DNA from: Blastomonas fulva | GTDB taxonomy: Bacteria; Pseudomonadota; Alphaproteobacteria; Sphingomonadales; Sphingomonadaceae | Direction: 5' to 3' | DNA length: 64,000 bases | Assembly (NCBI RefSeq): GCF_003431825.1 | Contig: NZ_CP020083.1 | Location: forward strand, 2,766,501-2,830,500 | Shown: piece by piece, positions 51,810 through 62,675 of the stretch | How positions within the stretch are numbered: the first letter of the stretch is position 1 | Layout of the letters: the number at the start of each line of letters is the position of its first letter | Program-made: the position numbers and the translations under genes | The notes under the pieces: model-generated | What the model saw: only the letters and a program-made list of their open reading frames with translations | Database searches by the model: none | Told to the model about the DNA's origin: nothing

Positions 51810-52158
51810 GGCCTTCTGCCAGATTCTCGATCCGCAGTGCCAATCGCTCGATTGCGCGGGCAGCCAGATCGATGTCTTCGTCATGCGCCAGCAGGTCGCC
51901 CTGGCCCTTGGCAGGCTGGGCGGCGGCGGCCTGTGCGGTCAGGGCCTCGGCCTCGCGATCCTGGGCTTCGGCGAGCTCGTCTGCTAGCAGCAGTCCGGCA
52001 AACAGCAGCGCGCGGGTTTCGTTCAGGCCACCCGATGCGCCCGCCTTGCGCGCGGCACCGTCCAGCATTGACCCCAGCCGGGCGAGATGCTGTTCTTCGC
52101 CGGGGTTGCAGGTGACGCTGTAGATACGTCCGGCGATGGTGAGGCGCATGTCGGGCAT
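51784..52158 (-). CDS. zapA: cell division protein ZapA
   Basis: 124 residues: the ZapA globular start (MRLTIAGRIYSVTCNPGEEQHLARL) and a long C-terminal coiled coil. ZapA cross-links FtsZ filaments at the division site. An ATG three codons into the frame is an alternative start. Followed by 6S RNA and preceded by a small coiled-coil protein six bases upstream. Confidence 0.92.
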   Translation of the reverse strand: MPDMRLTIAGRIYSVTCNPGEEQHLARLGSMLDGAARKAGASGGLNETRALLFAGLLLADELAEAQDREAEALTAQAAAAQPAKGQGDLLAHDEDIDLAARAIERLALRIENLAEGLEKTADRS

Positions 52159-52163
52159 GGGGT

Positions 52164-52370
52164 TTATCGCTTTCCGGCCAGAATGGCATCCATGCCAGCC
52201 AGAGCCTCTGCCGCGGCACTTTTCAGGCGGGCATGGCGCTCGGCGATGTCGCTATCTCCTGCGCCCGACGGCGCGGCGGCGGCTTCGCTCAATTGGGCCT
52301 GCGCTGTTTCCAGCCGCGTTAAAGCTCGCTCCAATTGTCCGATAGCGAGGATAAGGCGTTCATTTGCCAT
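52164..52370 (-). CDS. small coiled-coil protein upstream of zapA
   Basis: 68 residues, almost entirely helical with heptad-like leucines (LILAIGQLERALTRLETAQAQL). No known domain. Its position directly before zapA, with a six-base gap, suggests a role near the divisome, but that is inference from context. Confidence 0.75.
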   Translation of the reverse strand: MANERLILAIGQLERALTRLETAQAQLSEAAAAPSGAGDSDIAERHARLKSAAAEALAGMDAILAGKR

Positions 52371-52566
52371 GGATTGGTTTTAGCACCGATCATGACAAAT
52401 GCAATAATTTGCACCAGGCCGCGCTTTGCGGAACTTGACGCGGTGCACCATGGATACCAAAGGGTGACGCCAAAGCCGACTCGGCGCGCGTTTCTGCGAC
52501 ATCGGAACCTCCGGTACGACGCGATTACGGTGCGGATCGGAGATCAGTGTGGAGAATTTACAGGCG

Positions 52567-54540
52567 ATGTCCGTGGTTTTTGAAGATCTCGCCAATGCCG
52601 TCCGGGCACTGTCGATGGATGCGGTTCAGGCTGCGAACAGCGGTCACCCCGGAATGCCCATGGGCATGGCCGATGTCGCAACGGTGCTGTTCGGCGAGTA
52701 TCTGAAATACGATGCCTCCGCCCCCCACTGGGCCGACCGTGACCGGTTCGTGCTGTCTGCGGGCCACGGCTCGATGCTGATCTATTCGGCGCTGCACCTC
52801 ACCGGCTATGCGCGTCCGACCATCGAGGACATCCGCAACTTCCGCCAGTTGCACAGCCCGTGCGCGGGCCACCCCGAGAACTTCGAACTGGCGGGCGTCG
52901 AATGCACCACTGGTCCGCTGGGCCAGGGCCTGGCGATGGCGGTCGGCATGGCGATGGCTGAGCGGCACCTCAATGCTGAATTCGGTGACGATCTGGTCAA
53001 TCACCGCACCTGGGTGGTCGCGGGCGACGGCTGCCTGATGGAAGGCATCAACCACGAAGCCGTCGGCCTTGCCGGGCATCTGAAGCTTGGCCATCTCAAC
53101 GTGCTGTGGGATGACAACCGCATCACCATCGATGGCGCGACCGATCTGTCGACCAGCGAGGACATCCGCGCGCGGCACACGGCATCGGGCTGGCATGTCG
53201 TCGATTGCGACGGTCATGATCCCGTCTCGATCCGCGCTGCGATGGACGCCGCGATCGCCGATCCGCGTCCGTCGCTGATCGCCTGCGCCACCATCATCGG
53301 CAAGGGATCGCCCAACAAGCAGGGCACGTCGGCCACGCATGGCTCGCCGCTGGGCACCGCCGAAGTCGATGCCGCGCGCGCGGCTCTGGGCTGGAAGCAC
53401 GCACCGTTCGATGTGCCACAGGATATCCGCGACGCCTGGCTCGCCTTTGGCCGCCGCAGCGCGGACACCCATGCCGCATGGGCCGAGCGTCTGTCGGCAT
53501 CGGACAAGGCAGCCGAATTCACGCGCCGCATGGCGGGCGATCTGCCGCAGGGCTTCGGCCTGTCGCAGCATGTCGCAGGCCTGCTCGCCGATCCGCAAAA
53601 GGTCGCGACCCGCAAGGCATCCGAACTCGCGCTGGAAGCGATCAACCCGCGCCTGCCCGAAACGGTGGGCGGATCGGCTGATCTCACCGGCTCGAACAAC
53701 ACCAAGACCGCAGGGCTGGGCGTGATGAGCGCCGACAACTACGGCGGTCGCTACGTCAATTATGGCATCCGCGAATTCGGCATGGCCGCCGCGATGAACG
53801 GCATGGCGCTGCACGGCGGCGTGATCCCTTATGGCGGCACCTTCCTGGTATTCTCCGATTATTGCCGCGCCGCGATCCGTCTTTCGGCATTGCAGCGGCA
53901 GCGGGTCATCTATGTGATGACACATGACAGCATCGGCCTGGGTGAAGACGGCCCGACCCATCAGCCGGTCGAGCATGTCATGAGCCTGCGGATGATGCCC
54001 AACCTGCTGACCTTCCGTCCCGGCGATGCAGTGGAAACCGCCGAATGCTGGGAACTGGCGCTGCAGGCATCGGCGACGCCGACGGTGCTGGCGCTGACCC
54101 GCCAGAACCTGCCGCAGTTCCGCCGCGTCGAATCCGAGGGCAACCAGTGTGCGCGCGGTGCCTATCGCATCAAGACGTCGGGCAACAAGCGCCAGGTGGT
54201 GCTGATAGGCACGGGCTCCGAAGTGTCGCTGGCGCTGTCGGTTGCCGACGCGCTAGAATCCGCAGGGATCGGCGCAGACGTCGTCTCGATGCCGTGCTGG
54301 TCGCTGTTCGACGCGCAGAGCGCAAGCTATCGCAACGATTTGCTCCCCGCCGACGTACTCAAGGTGTCCATGGAAGCGGGCGTCACCTTTGGCTGGGAAC
54401 GCTATGTCGGCCCCGACGGCCTGAGCTTCGGTATCGACAGCTTCGGTGCTTCGGCGCCGATCGAGGCGCTGTTCGACCATTTCGGGCTAACCGCAGACAA
54501 GATCACACCCGCCGTCCGTGCCGCGCTGGGGCAGGGCTGA
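52567..54540 (+). CDS. tkt: transketolase
   Basis: 657 residues, the standard length. TPP-dependent transfer of two-carbon units between pentose and hexose phosphates. Motifs: [27 protein letters not shown], the TPP loop [13 protein letters not shown]...[10 protein letters not shown], and [31 protein letters not shown] precedes the chosen ATG; a GTG six codons upstream is an alternative. Starts the glycolytic/pentose block with gap, pgk and fba. Confidence 0.98.
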   Translation: MSVVFEDLANAVRALSMDAVQAANSGHPGMPMGMADVATVLFGEYLKYDASAPHWADRDRFVLSAGHGSMLIYSALHLTGYARPTIEDIRNFRQLHSPCAGHPENFELAGVECTTGPLGQGLAMAVGMAMAERHLNAEFGDDLVNHRTWVVAGDGCLMEGINHEAVGLAGHLKLGHLNVLWDDNRITIDGATDLSTSEDIRARHTASGWHVVDCDGHDPVSIRAAMDAAIADPRPSLIACATIIGKGSPNKQGTSATHGSPLGTAEVDAARAALGWKHAPFDVPQDIRDAWLAFGRRSADTHAAWAERLSASDKAAEFTRRMAGDLPQGFGLSQHVAGLLADPQKVATRKASELALEAINPRLPETVGGSADLTGSNNTKTAGLGVMSADNYGGRYVNYGIREFGMAAAMNGMALHGGVIPYGGTFLVFSDYCRAAIRLSALQRQRVIYVMTHDSIGLGEDGPTHQPVEHVMSLRMMPNLLTFRPGDAVETAECWELALQASATPTVLALTRQNLPQFRRVESEGNQCARGAYRIKTSGNKRQVVLIGTGSEVSLALSVADALESAGIGADVVSMPCWSLFDAQSASYRNDLLPADVLKVSMEAGVTFGWERYVGPDGLSFGIDSFGASAPIEALFDHFGLTADKITPAVRAALGQG

Positions 54541-54577
54541 GACACCTTACACGACATTAATCGCAGGAGAATTTCCG

Positions 54578-55585
54578 ATGGCAGTCAAGGTTGCAATCAA
54601 TGGTTTTGGCCGTATCGGCCGTCTGGTGGCGCGCGCGCTGCTCGAGCGGACCGATCACGACCTTGAACTCGTCGCGATCAACGATCTGGCCGACGCCAAG
54701 TCGAATGCGCTGCTGTTCAAGCGCGACAGCGTGCATGGCCCGTTCCCCGGCACCGTCGAAGCCGTGGGCGACACCATTGTCGTCAACGGCAAGGCGATCC
54801 GCGTCACTGCCGAGCGCGATCCATCCAAGCTGCCGCATGGCGCGATGGGCGTCGATATCGCGCTTGAGTGCACCGGCTTCTTCGCCGACAAGGAAAAGGC
54901 GAGCGCGCACCTGACCGCAGGCGCCAAGCGCGTGCTGATCTCGGCTCCCGCCGGCGGCGCGGACAAGACCATCGTGTTCGGCGTGAACCATGGCGTTCTG
55001 ACTTCGGATGATCTGGTCGTCTCGAACGCCAGCTGCACCACCAACTGCCTCGCGCCGATGGCCAAGGTTCTGCATGAAACCGTCGGGATCGAGCGCGGCC
55101 TGATGACCACCGTGCACAGCTACACCAACGACCAGAAGATCCTCGATCAGATCCACAGCGACATGCGCCGCGCGCGCGCTGCTGCCATGTCGATGATCCC
55201 CACCACCACCGGCGCTGCGCGTGCGGTCGGCCTCGTGCTGCCCGAACTCAAGGGCAAGCTGGACGGGTCGGCGATCCGCGTGCCGACCGCCAATGTCAGC
55301 CTGGTCGACCTGACCTTCACCCCGGGCCGCGACACGACCGTTGAAGAAATCAACGGCGCGCTCAAGGCAGCGTCGGAAGGCGCGCTCAAGGGCGTGCTCG
55401 CTTATACCGACGAGCCGCTGGTTTCGATCGACTTCAACCATGATCCGGCCAGCTCGACCATCGACAGCCTGGAAACCTCGGTGATCGACGGCAAGCTGGT
55501 CCGCGTGATCAGCTGGTACGACAACGAATGGGGCTTCTCCAACCGCATGGTCGACACCGCAGGCGTGATGGCCGGTCTGCTCTGA
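54578..55585 (+). CDS. gap: glyceraldehyde-3-phosphate dehydrogenase
   Basis: 335 residues. Catalytic C153 in [15 protein letters not shown]-binding start [16 protein letters not shown], catalytic-region His in HSYTNDQ, C-terminal [13 protein letters not shown]. Asn-Asp after the second strand (INDLAD) suits NAD specificity. GCAGGAG ribosome site. Converts glyceraldehyde 3-phosphate to 1,3-bisphosphoglycerate for the next gene, pgk. Confidence 0.98.
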   Translation: MAVKVAINGFGRIGRLVARALLERTDHDLELVAINDLADAKSNALLFKRDSVHGPFPGTVEAVGDTIVVNGKAIRVTAERDPSKLPHGAMGVDIALECTGFFADKEKASAHLTAGAKRVLISAPAGGADKTIVFGVNHGVLTSDDLVVSNASCTTNCLAPMAKVLHETVGIERGLMTTVHSYTNDQKILDQIHSDMRRARAAAMSMIPTTTGAARAVGLVLPELKGKLDGSAIRVPTANVSLVDLTFTPGRDTTVEEINGALKAASEGALKGVLAYTDEPLVSIDFNHDPASSTIDSLETSVIDGKLVRVISWYDNEWGFSNRMVDTAGVMAGLL

Positions 55586-55614
55586 TCGCCCCAAGCAACG
55601 ATAGAAAGTCCGGT

Positions 55615-56805
55615 ATGTTCAAGACCATCGATGATCTGCTTGCCGACCGTCACGGCGTGGCGGGCAAGCCTGTTCTGGTTCGCGAAGATCTGAACGTACC
55701 GATCCACGAAGGCCGGGTGTCCGATGACACCCGGCTGCGTTCGGCGATGCCGACGCTCGCCGAACTCGCCGATCATGGCGCCAAGGTGCTGGTGCTGGCG
55801 CATTTCGGTCGCCCCAAGGGCAAGGTCGATCCTGAATTCACCCTGCGTCCAATCGCTGATGCGCTGGGTGTGGTAATGGGGCGGCACGTCGGCTTTCTGG
55901 CATCGCCCGACCGGCATGCGATCGACGTGCTCGAGCCTGGCAGCATTACCGTGCTGGAAAACAGCCGGTTCTATCCTGGTGAGGAAAAGAATGATCCCGT
56001 GCTGGCCAAGCAGATGGCCGCACTGGGTGACTTCTACGTCAACGATGCCTTTTCCGCTGCGCACCGCGCGCACGTCACCACCGAGGGCCTCGCGCATCTG
56101 CTGCCCGCCTTTGCCGGGCGCGCGATGGAGGCCGAATTGAAGGCATTGGAAGCCGCGCTGGGCAATCCAGAGCATCCGGTTGCGGCTGTCGTAGGCGGCG
56201 CGAAGGTCTCGACCAAGCTCGATGTGCTCACCCATCTGGTGGGCAAGGTCGATCATCTGATCATCGGTGGCGGCATGGCCAACACCTTCCTCGCTGCGCG
56301 CGGTGTCGATGTCGGCAAGTCGTTGTGCGAGCATGACCTCGCCGATACCGCCAACGCCATCCTTGATGCCGCGGACAAGGCCAACTGCACCGTCCACCTG
56401 CCGTATGACGTGGTGGTGGCGAAGGAGTTCGGCGCCAATGTCGAATGCCGCATCGCCAATGTGCATGAAGTCGCCGCCGACGAAATGATCCTCGATGTCG
56501 GTGCAGCTGCGGTCGAGGCGCTGTCCGACGTGCTCAAGACCTGCCGCACCCTGGTGTGGAACGGTCCGCTGGGCGCGTTCGAATATCCGCCGTTCGATAC
56601 CGCGACCGTCGCACTCGCGCGCACCGCGGCAGCGCTCACCCGCGAAGGCACTCTGGTTTCGGTGGCAGGCGGCGGCGATACCGTCGCGGCGCTCAACCAT
56701 GCCGGTGTCGCGGACGATTTCTCTTTTGTTTCAACCGCTGGCGGCGCCTTCCTCGAATGGATGGAAGGCAAGGTCCTGCCCGGCGTCAAGGCTCTCGAGG
56801 CCTGA
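55615..56805 (+). CDS. pgk: phosphoglycerate kinase
   Basis: 396 residues. The signature [20 protein letters not shown], the HFGRPKGK substrate motif, [12 protein letters not shown] and the ATP-site [10 protein letters not shown] / GGGDTVAAL are complete. The usual RVDLN/RxDxN reads REDLN. Makes ATP from 1,3-bisphosphoglycerate. The ribosome site is weak. 29 bases after gap. Confidence 0.98.
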   Translation: MFKTIDDLLADRHGVAGKPVLVREDLNVPIHEGRVSDDTRLRSAMPTLAELADHGAKVLVLAHFGRPKGKVDPEFTLRPIADALGVVMGRHVGFLASPDRHAIDVLEPGSITVLENSRFYPGEEKNDPVLAKQMAALGDFYVNDAFSAAHRAHVTTEGLAHLLPAFAGRAMEAELKALEAALGNPEHPVAAVVGGAKVSTKLDVLTHLVGKVDHLIIGGGMANTFLAARGVDVGKSLCEHDLADTANAILDAADKANCTVHLPYDVVVAKEFGANVECRIANVHEVAADEMILDVGAAAVEALSDVLKTCRTLVWNGPLGAFEYPPFDTATVALARTAAALTREGTLVSVAGGGDTVAALNHAGVADDFSFVSTAGGAFLEWMEGKVLPGVKALEA

Positions 56806-56858
56806 GGCTGCAACCTGAGTTCAACTATAAACCTGGCAAAGACCCAAGGGGAACCGAG

Positions 56859-57758
56859 ATGACCGACACCGCAAACTTCGACCAGATGCTCGCCAAGATC
56901 GAGACCGGCGCAGGCTTTATCGCCGCGCTGGACCAGAGCGGCGGTTCGACCCCCAAGGCGCTCAAGGGCTATGGCATCGACGACGGTGCGTGGGGCAGCG
57001 ACGAGGAAATGTTCGCGCTGATCCACGGCATGCGCAGCCGGATCGTGACCTCGCCCTGCTTTAACGGCGAGAAGGTGATCGGCGCGATCTTGTTCGAACG
57101 CACCATGGATGGCGAAGCGGGCGGCAAGAGCGTGCCCGCATTGCTCTGGGAGCGCGGCGTTGTTCCGTTTCTCAAGGTCGACAAGGGCCTGGAAGACGAA
57201 GCCGACGGCGTGCAGATGATGAAGCCGATCGGCGGCCTGGGTGAATTGCTCACGCGCGCCAAGGCCAAGGGCGTGTTCGGTACCAAGATGCGCTCGGTGA
57301 TCAATTCGGCGTCCGAAACCGGAATTGCCGCGATCGTGAAGCAGCAGTTCGAGGTCGCAGGCGAGATCCTCGATCACGGCCTGATCCCGATCATCGAGCC
57401 TGAAGTGAACATCAAGAGCGAGACGCGCGCCCAGTGCGACGAAATCCTGCTCGCCGAGACCAGGAAGGCGCTCGATGCGCTGCCCGAAGGGCGCCGCGTC
57501 ATGTTGAAGCTGTCGCTTCCCGCCAAGGCCGGCCTGTTCGCCGATCTGGTCAGCCACCCCGCCGTCATCCGCGTGGTCGCGTTGTCGGGCGGCTTCAGCC
57601 GTACTGAGGCGTGCACCGAGCTCGCCAAGAACAACGGCATCATCGCCAGCTTCTCGCGCGCGCTGCTCAACGATCTCAAGCACCAGATGAGCGACGACGA
57701 GTTCGACGCCTCGCTCGGCGGCGCGATCGACGAGATCCATCAGGCCTCGATCGCTTGA
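56859..57758 (+). CDS. fba: fructose-bisphosphate aldolase, class I
   Basis: 299-residue Schiff-base aldolase of the bacterial class I type (FDQMLAKIETGAGFIAALDQSGGS at the start, WERGVVPFLKVDKG, EPEVNIKS, and the lysine-bearing VMLKLSLPAKAG). It interconverts fructose 1,6-bisphosphate with the triose phosphates. Class I instead of the metal-dependent class II enzyme is common in sphingomonads. AAGGGGAACCGAG precedes the ATG. The stop overlaps the TTG start of thiE. Confidence 0.95.
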   Translation: MTDTANFDQMLAKIETGAGFIAALDQSGGSTPKALKGYGIDDGAWGSDEEMFALIHGMRSRIVTSPCFNGEKVIGAILFERTMDGEAGGKSVPALLWERGVVPFLKVDKGLEDEADGVQMMKPIGGLGELLTRAKAKGVFGTKMRSVINSASETGIAAIVKQQFEVAGEILDHGLIPIIEPEVNIKSETRAQCDEILLAETRKALDALPEGRRVMLKLSLPAKAGLFADLVSHPAVIRVVALSGGFSRTEACTELAKNNGIIASFSRALLNDLKHQMSDDEFDASLGGAIDEIHQASIA

Positions 57759-58396
57759 CCGGCTGCGAACTCTATCTGATCTCCCCGCTCGATGTGGGCG
57801 GGGATTTTCCCGAACGGCTGCGCGCGGCGCTGGAAGCAGGCCCGGTCGCCGCTTTCCAGTTTCGCGTCAAGGATATCGACCAGCACGAGGCGGCAAGGCT
57901 CGCCGCGCCGCTGCTCGAGATCTGCCGCGAGCATGACTGTGCGTTCATCGTCAACGACGACGTCGCGCTCGCCAAAAGGCTGGGCGCCGATGGCGTGCAT
58001 CTGGGGCAGGGCGATGGTGACCCGCGCGACGCGCGCGAGGAGCTGGGCAAGGATGCGCAGATCGGTGTGACCTGCCACAACAGCCGCCATCTGGCGCTGG
58101 AAGCAGGCGAAATGGGCGCGGATTATGTCGCGTTCGGCGCCTTCTTCCCGAGCAGCACCAAGGATGCGAAGATCAAGGCCGAGCCGGAAATCCTGGAATG
58201 GTGGTCTTCGATGATGGAGCCGCCATGCGTCGCCATTGGCGGGATCACGGTGGACAATGCCGCTCCGATCATTGCCACTGGGACGGATTTTATCGCGGTA
58301 TCGGGCGGGGTATGGAATTACCCCGAGGGTCCGGCCTCAGCCGTGCGACAGCTCCTTGCCCTGATGGGCAAGGACAGCGGTGCAGACGCGGGCTGA
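57755..58396 (+). CDS. thiE: thiamine phosphate synthase family protein, TTG start
   Basis: 213-residue TIM-barrel with FQFRVKD, FIVNDDVALAKRLGADGVHLGQGD, GVTCHN, ADYVAFGAFFPSSTK and CVAIGGIT, the ThiE pattern. It condenses thiazole phosphate with hydroxymethylpyrimidine diphosphate. The only plausible start is a TTG overlapping the fba stop (TTGA), since the conserved strand begins four residues later. The two-residue changes in the usual VQLR motif (FQFR) are typical of this alphaproteobacterial subgroup. Confidence 0.9.
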   Translation: MTGCELYLISPLDVGGDFPERLRAALEAGPVAAFQFRVKDIDQHEAARLAAPLLEICREHDCAFIVNDDVALAKRLGADGVHLGQGDGDPRDAREELGKDAQIGVTCHNSRHLALEAGEMGADYVAFGAFFPSSTKDAKIKAEPEILEWWSSMMEPPCVAIGGITVDNAAPIIATGTDFIAVSGGVWNYPEGPASAVRQLLALMGKDSGADAG

Positions 58397-58546
58397 AGCC
58401 TCGAGCCGGCTCAAGTAGCTTACGAAGTCGGCTTCGAACTCCTCGACACCGGGCAGGGCCTCTCCACGCACCGTATGGGCGGAGGCTATCTGATTGGTGG
58501 CCTTGCCGAAAATACCGGCAGCGGGCGTCTTGATGCTGAACAATGG
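58337..58546 (-). CDS. possible 69-residue protein, antisense-overlapping thiE 3' end
   Basis: Frame with balanced composition and amphipathic helix-like text (GVEEFEADFVSYLSRLEASARV). It overlaps the last 60 bases of thiE on the opposite strand. No ribosome site is obvious; an upstream TTG is an alternative start. No family recognised. Marginal call. Confidence 0.4.
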   Translation of the reverse strand, partial: PLFSIKTPAAGIFGKATNQIASAHTVRGEALPGVEEFEADFVSYLSRLEASARVCTAVLAHQGKELSHG

Positions 58547-58815
58547 CATGATCTGTTGGTCCAATCCGCTGCGGATGTTTAGCAGCTTTGAGCGATGTTC
58601 TCCACCTACTATCTGCCAGCTTCGCTATATAGGAAGAAACAGCCATTGAGGGGGCATCTCGACAGGCATCGCACCGGCTTCGACCGAAGCCCTTTGTCGA
58701 TCGTGGCGGTTTGGAGAACACGGGTCTGCGTGGGTTCCCAAAAGCCTTGCCATGCCAGCGGCGAGCGCCTAGAGGGCCTGTCCATTCCCTGAAACCTGAT
58801 GGAAACGAGCCTCGC
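58547..58815. other. intergenic region upstream of efp, no gene seen
   Basis: 269 bases with several AT-rich patches, including CTATAT at 58625. No convincing promoter pair with standard spacing, and no credible reading frame. Likely the efp promoter and leader. Confidence 0.4.
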
Positions 58816-59379
58816 ATGAAGATCAGCGGTGTCGATATTCGCCCCGGCAACATTCTGGAACACGAAGGCGGCATCTGGAAGGTCGCCAAGATCCAGCATA
58901 CCCAGCCCGGCAAGGGAGGCGCGTTCATGCAGGTAGAGATGAAGAACCTCGAAGACGGCCGCAAGACCAATATCCGCTATCGCAGCCAGGATACGGTCGA
59001 GAAGGTGCGTCTGGATACCAAGGACTTCCAGTTCCTGTTCGCCGACGGCGAAGCCTATGTCTTCATGGACCAAGAAAATTACGAGCAGATCACCATCGCG
59101 GCCAAGCTGCTGGGTGATGAAGCTGCCTTCCTGCAGGACGGCATGCAGGTGACGCTCGAAATGTACGACGAGCGCCCGATCTCGGTGCAGCTGCCCGATC
59201 AGATCGAAGCGACGATCGTCGAGGCAGACGCCGTGGTGAAGGGGCAGACCGCCTCGTCGAGCTACAAGCCCGCCATTCTCGACAATGGCGTGCGCGTCAT
59301 GGTGCCGCCGCACATCAGCAGCGGCACGCGCATCGTCGTCGATGTCTATGCCAAGGAATATGTCCGCAAGGCGGATTGA
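58816..59379 (+). CDS. efp: translation elongation factor P
   Basis: 187 residues, all three barrel domains. The modification-site loop is [10 protein letters not shown] with the lysine in PGKGG. C-terminal [21 protein letters not shown] relieves ribosome stalling at polyproline. No EpmA/EpmB genes lie nearby. The suhB-type gene follows 15 bases later. Confidence 0.96.
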   Translation: MKISGVDIRPGNILEHEGGIWKVAKIQHTQPGKGGAFMQVEMKNLEDGRKTNIRYRSQDTVEKVRLDTKDFQFLFADGEAYVFMDQENYEQITIAAKLLGDEAAFLQDGMQVTLEMYDERPISVQLPDQIEATIVEADAVVKGQTASSSYKPAILDNGVRVMVPPHISSGTRIVVDVYAKEYVRKAD

Positions 59380-59394
59380 TCGGACCTTATTGCA

Positions 59395-60213
59395 ATGCCT
59401 GCCATCTCAGCCATCATCCGTGTCATGGAAAGCGCCGCGCGCAAGGCGGGCGGCCGCCTGCGTCGTGACTTTGGCGAGGTGGAACATCTGCAGGTCTCGC
59501 AGAAGGGCCCGGCCGACTTTGTCTCCAAGGCCGATCAGCGCGCCGAACGCATTTTGTATGACGAGCTGAGCAAGGCGCGTCCTGGCTGGGGCTTCATGCT
59601 CGAAGAAGGCGGCGATATTCCTGCTGAACCCGGCAAGCCGCGCTTCATCATCGATCCGCTCGATGGCACCAGCAACTTCCTCCATGGCATCCCGCATTTC
59701 GCGATCTCGATCGCGGTTCAGGAGCCCACTCTGGACGGCAAGGGCTGGGGCGAGATCAGCGCCGCGCTGATCTACCAGCCGGTCACCGACGAGAGCTATT
59801 GGGCTGAAAAGTCGCGCGGCGCCTGGCTGCATGACCGGCGCCTGCGCGTGTCGGGTCGCCGCAGCCTCAACGAGGCGCTGATTGCGACGGGCATTCCGTT
59901 CCTGGGTCATGGCGATATCGGCGAATGGACCCGCATCTTCGGTGCGATCGCACCCGAGGTCGCCGGTATCCGCCGGTTCGGCGCAGCATCGCTTGACCTC
60001 GCATGGGTTGCAGCGGGCAAGTTCGATGGATTCTGGGAAAGCGGCCTCAAGCCCTGGGACGTGGCCGCCGGAATTCTGCTGGTCCGCGAAGCCGGCGGGT
60101 TCGTCACCGACTATCGCGGTGGTGCCCAGCCGATGGAGCGCCAGCAGGTGATTGCGGGCAACGATTCCCTGCATTCGCGCCTGCACAAGCTGCTGGTCGG
60201 CGCGCTGCGCTGA
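59395..60213 (+). CDS. suhB: inositol-1-monophosphatase family protein
   Basis: 272 residues with the Mg-dependent phosphatase motifs: DFVSKADQRAE, EEGG, IDPLDGTSNFLHG and the C-terminal WDVAAGILLVREAGG. Hydrolyses inositol or related phosphates; SuhB homologues also act in rRNA antitermination complexes. Same strand and close behind efp, probably co-transcribed. Confidence 0.94.
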   Translation: MPAISAIIRVMESAARKAGGRLRRDFGEVEHLQVSQKGPADFVSKADQRAERILYDELSKARPGWGFMLEEGGDIPAEPGKPRFIIDPLDGTSNFLHGIPHFAISIAVQEPTLDGKGWGEISAALIYQPVTDESYWAEKSRGAWLHDRRLRVSGRRSLNEALIATGIPFLGHGDIGEWTRIFGAIAPEVAGIRRFGAASLDLAWVAAGKFDGFWESGLKPWDVAAGILLVREAGGFVTDYRGGAQPMERQQVIAGNDSLHSRLHKLLVGALR

Positions 60214-60237
60214 TCGCCTGGCGGCGCTGCGGCGCGG

Positions 60238-60723
60238 TCACTCGCTTACGAAGCGCCGGTACTGCTGCATCTGGCCCAGCCAGACATCCAGATTCTCGTT
60301 GAACACCGCCCTCGGCACGCCGCCCATGTCGGTGTCGACGTCCATCACCAGCACGGGATCGTTCTCGGTATCGAGATAGGCGCGGGCAAAGCGCTTGGTG
60401 CGATTCCACTCGTTGAGCTTTTCCAGCGCAAAGCCCTTGCGGTCGTTGAACCCGAAATAGAACTGCACCGTCTTGCACTGCGCCTTTTGCGCGTCGCAGT
60501 TCATCAGCGCGATCAGGAAGGGCATGTCGTCGAAGGCGCTGCGAATATAGGGGTTTCCGTCCGGCTGCTGCTTGAGTTCGGACGGCAGGCCGCGCGCTGT
60601 CAGCACGGCGGCGATGGTGTCGGGGCTTGCCGCCGACACGGTCTGCCCCGATGCGGGCAGGGGCGCAGCTGCTGCCATCACGATCGCCCCGGCAATCGAC
60701 CCATATTTCCAGTTCAGCTTCAT
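60238..60723 (-). CDS. secreted YbjN-domain protein
   Basis: 161 residues with a signal peptide (GSIAGAIVMAAAAPLPASGQ) and a YbjN-type domain (TIAAVLTARGLPSELKQ, CKTVQFYFGF, NDPVLVMDVDTDMGGVP, VWLGQMQQYRRFVSE). The domain resembles type III secretion chaperone folds. This exported version is common in sphingomonads with no known role. AAAGGGGGATTCGCG precedes the ATG. Convergent with suhB. Confidence 0.85.
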   Translation of the reverse strand: MKLNWKYGSIAGAIVMAAAAPLPASGQTVSAASPDTIAAVLTARGLPSELKQQPDGNPYIRSAFDDMPFLIALMNCDAQKAQCKTVQFYFGFNDRKGFALEKLNEWNRTKRFARAYLDTENDPVLVMDVDTDMGGVPRAVFNENLDVWLGQMQQYRRFVSE

Positions 60724-60937
60724 CGCGAATCCCCCTTTACGCTTGCGGCACCGCGGCCATGTCCGCCTGTCGCATTTCGCCGCTTGCCGGATTGTGCCGA
60801 AAAGCACAGAAATGCGCAATATTTTGGCGTTTTCGGCGATGTGTGCATTGCCGCAAAAAAGGGGGGCATCCGGCTTGCGATAGCAGCGTCGCTGGCCTAA
60901 AGGACCTCCAAGCAACACGCACAAGCGGGATACGCAC

Positions 60938-61303
60938 ATGGCCGAATATCTGCCAATTCTGCTGTTCCTGGCGGTCGCTCTGCTCTTGTCGGTGGCATTT
61001 GTCTTCCTTCCGATCGGGGTGTCGCGGCTTACCGGAGCGCACAAACCCACCGTCGCCAAGTTGAGCGAATATGAATGCGGTTTTCCCGCCTTCGAAGACT
61101 CGCGCAGCCAGTTCGACGTTCGCTTCTATCTGGTCGCGATCCTGTTCATCATTTTCGATCTCGAAGCCGCGTTCCTGTTCCCCTGGGCAGTATCGCTGGA
61201 ACAGATCGGCTGGGCCGGTTGGGCCACGATGATGGTCTTCCTGTTCGAACTCATCATCGGCCTGATCTACGCATGGAAAGTGGGAGCCCTGGATTGGGAG
61301 TAG
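60938..61303 (+). CDS. nuoA: NADH-quinone oxidoreductase subunit A
   Basis: 121-residue membrane subunit with three helices and the conserved loop [36 protein letters not shown]. Part of the hinge between the arms of complex I. First gene of the nuo operon; nuoB begins eight bases after its stop. Chosen ATG follows a loosely spaced AGGACC. Confidence 0.97.
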   Translation: MAEYLPILLFLAVALLLSVAFVFLPIGVSRLTGAHKPTVAKLSEYECGFPAFEDSRSQFDVRFYLVAILFIIFDLEAAFLFPWAVSLEQIGWAGWATMMVFLFELIIGLIYAWKVGALDWE

Positions 61304-61311
61304 AAGCTAAC

Positions 61312-61869
61312 ATGGCCGCAACCTCTGCAGGCGCGTCCGCCGGAGCCATCGTGCCCGGCACCAATGTTCTGCCCGACGTCGGTTTCCTCAACGACATCAA
61401 CGCCGAAGTCGCCGACAAGGGCTTTCTGGTCACCTCGACCGAAGAGCTTTTCCAGTGGGCGCGCACCGGTTCGTTGTGGTGGATGACCTTTGGTCTGGCC
61501 TGCTGCGCGGTGGAGATGATCCACGTCAGCATGCCGCGTTATGACATGGAGCGTTTCGGCGTCGCGCCGCGCGCTTCGCCGCGCCAGTCGGACGTCATGA
61601 TCGTGGCGGGCACGCTGTGCAACAAGATGGCTCCGGCCCTGCGCCGCGTCTATGACCAGATGTCCGAGCCGAAATACGTGATTTCGATGGGCAGCTGCGC
61701 CAATGGCGGCGGCTATTACCATTACAGTTACTCGGTGGTGCGCGGCTGCGACCGCATCGTTCCGGTGGACATCTATGTCCCCGGGTGCCCGCCGACCGCC
61801 GAAGCGCTGCTTTATGGCGTGATGCAGTTGCAGCGCAAGATCCGCCGGGTGGGCACGATCGAACGCTGA
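61312..61869 (+). CDS. nuoB: NADH-quinone oxidoreductase subunit B
   Basis: 185 residues carrying the terminal 4Fe-4S cluster N2: Cys pair in GLACCAVEM, Cys in [14 protein letters not shown] and Cys in [10 protein letters not shown]. The chosen ATG has GGGAG about 12 bases ahead; a TTG six codons upstream overlaps nuoA and is less likely. Passes electrons to quinone. Confidence 0.97.
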   Translation: MAATSAGASAGAIVPGTNVLPDVGFLNDINAEVADKGFLVTSTEELFQWARTGSLWWMTFGLACCAVEMIHVSMPRYDMERFGVAPRASPRQSDVMIVAGTLCNKMAPALRRVYDQMSEPKYVISMGSCANGGGYYHYSYSVVRGCDRIVPVDIYVPGCPPTAEALLYGVMQLQRKIRRVGTIER

Positions 61870-61919
61870 CACGAAGTTGAGAAGGCCTGCTGCGGAGGCT
61901 GGCCGGATAAGGGACGCAC

Positions 61920-62675
61920 ATGGGACATTCGGCACCACGTTATGCCGTTCTGGAAGGCCTGGGCGATGCTGTCGCCGCGACGCTGGGTGACCGGCTGCTT
62001 GCGACGCGTTTTGCGCAGGGCGAATATTGCTTCACCGTCCGCCGCGCCGCAGTGGCCGAGGCGCTGGACCTGTTGCGCGACTTCCATGACTACCAGCAGC
62101 TTGTCGAGATCGCTGGCGTCGACTATCCCGAGCGAGCCGAGCGCTTCGAGGTCGTCTACTGCCTTCTCAGCCTGACCAGGAACCACCGCATTCGCGTCGT
62201 GTGCACGACCGACGAGGACACCCCGGTGCCCACCGTCACGAATATCTGGCCCGTGGCCGGCTGGCTCGAGCGCGAAGTGTACGACATGTACGGCGTGATC
62301 TTCGCCGGAAACCCCGATCTGCGCCGCATCCTCACCGATTACGGGTTCCGCGGCCATCCCTTCCGCAAGGACTTCCCGCTCACCGGCTATAGCGAGATGC
62401 GCTATTCCGAGGAGCAGGGTCGCGTGATCTACGAGCCGGTCAAGCTGGCGCAGGACTTCCGCAGCTTCGACTTCACCTCGCCCTGGGAAGGCGCGGATTA
62501 CGTTCTGCCGGGTGACGAGAAGTCGCTGGGAGGGCCGCCGCATGTCGATACGCCCAAGACGACCGAGAAGCAGTCCGACACTGGCGCGGGCAAGGCTGCC
62601 AACAAGGAGGCCGCCAAGGCCAGCCCCGAGGCACCTGCCGACAAGCCTGCCGACAAGAAGGATAGCAAGGCATGA
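61920..62675 (+). CDS. nuoC: NADH-quinone oxidoreductase subunit C with Lys/Ala-rich tail
   Basis: 251 residues. The 30-kDa-subunit core ends about residue 205 ([37 protein letters not shown] is the family signature). The last 40 residues or so are a charged low-complexity Ala/Lys/Pro/Asp tail, absent from E. coli NuoC. Not fused to NuoD. Overlaps nuoD by ATGA. Confidence 0.96.
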   Translation: MGHSAPRYAVLEGLGDAVAATLGDRLLATRFAQGEYCFTVRRAAVAEALDLLRDFHDYQQLVEIAGVDYPERAERFEVVYCLLSLTRNHRIRVVCTTDEDTPVPTVTNIWPVAGWLEREVYDMYGVIFAGNPDLRRILTDYGFRGHPFRKDFPLTGYSEMRYSEEQGRVIYEPVKLAQDFRSFDFTSPWEGADYVLPGDEKSLGGPPHVDTPKTTEKQSDTGAGKAANKEAAKASPEAPADKPADKKDSKA

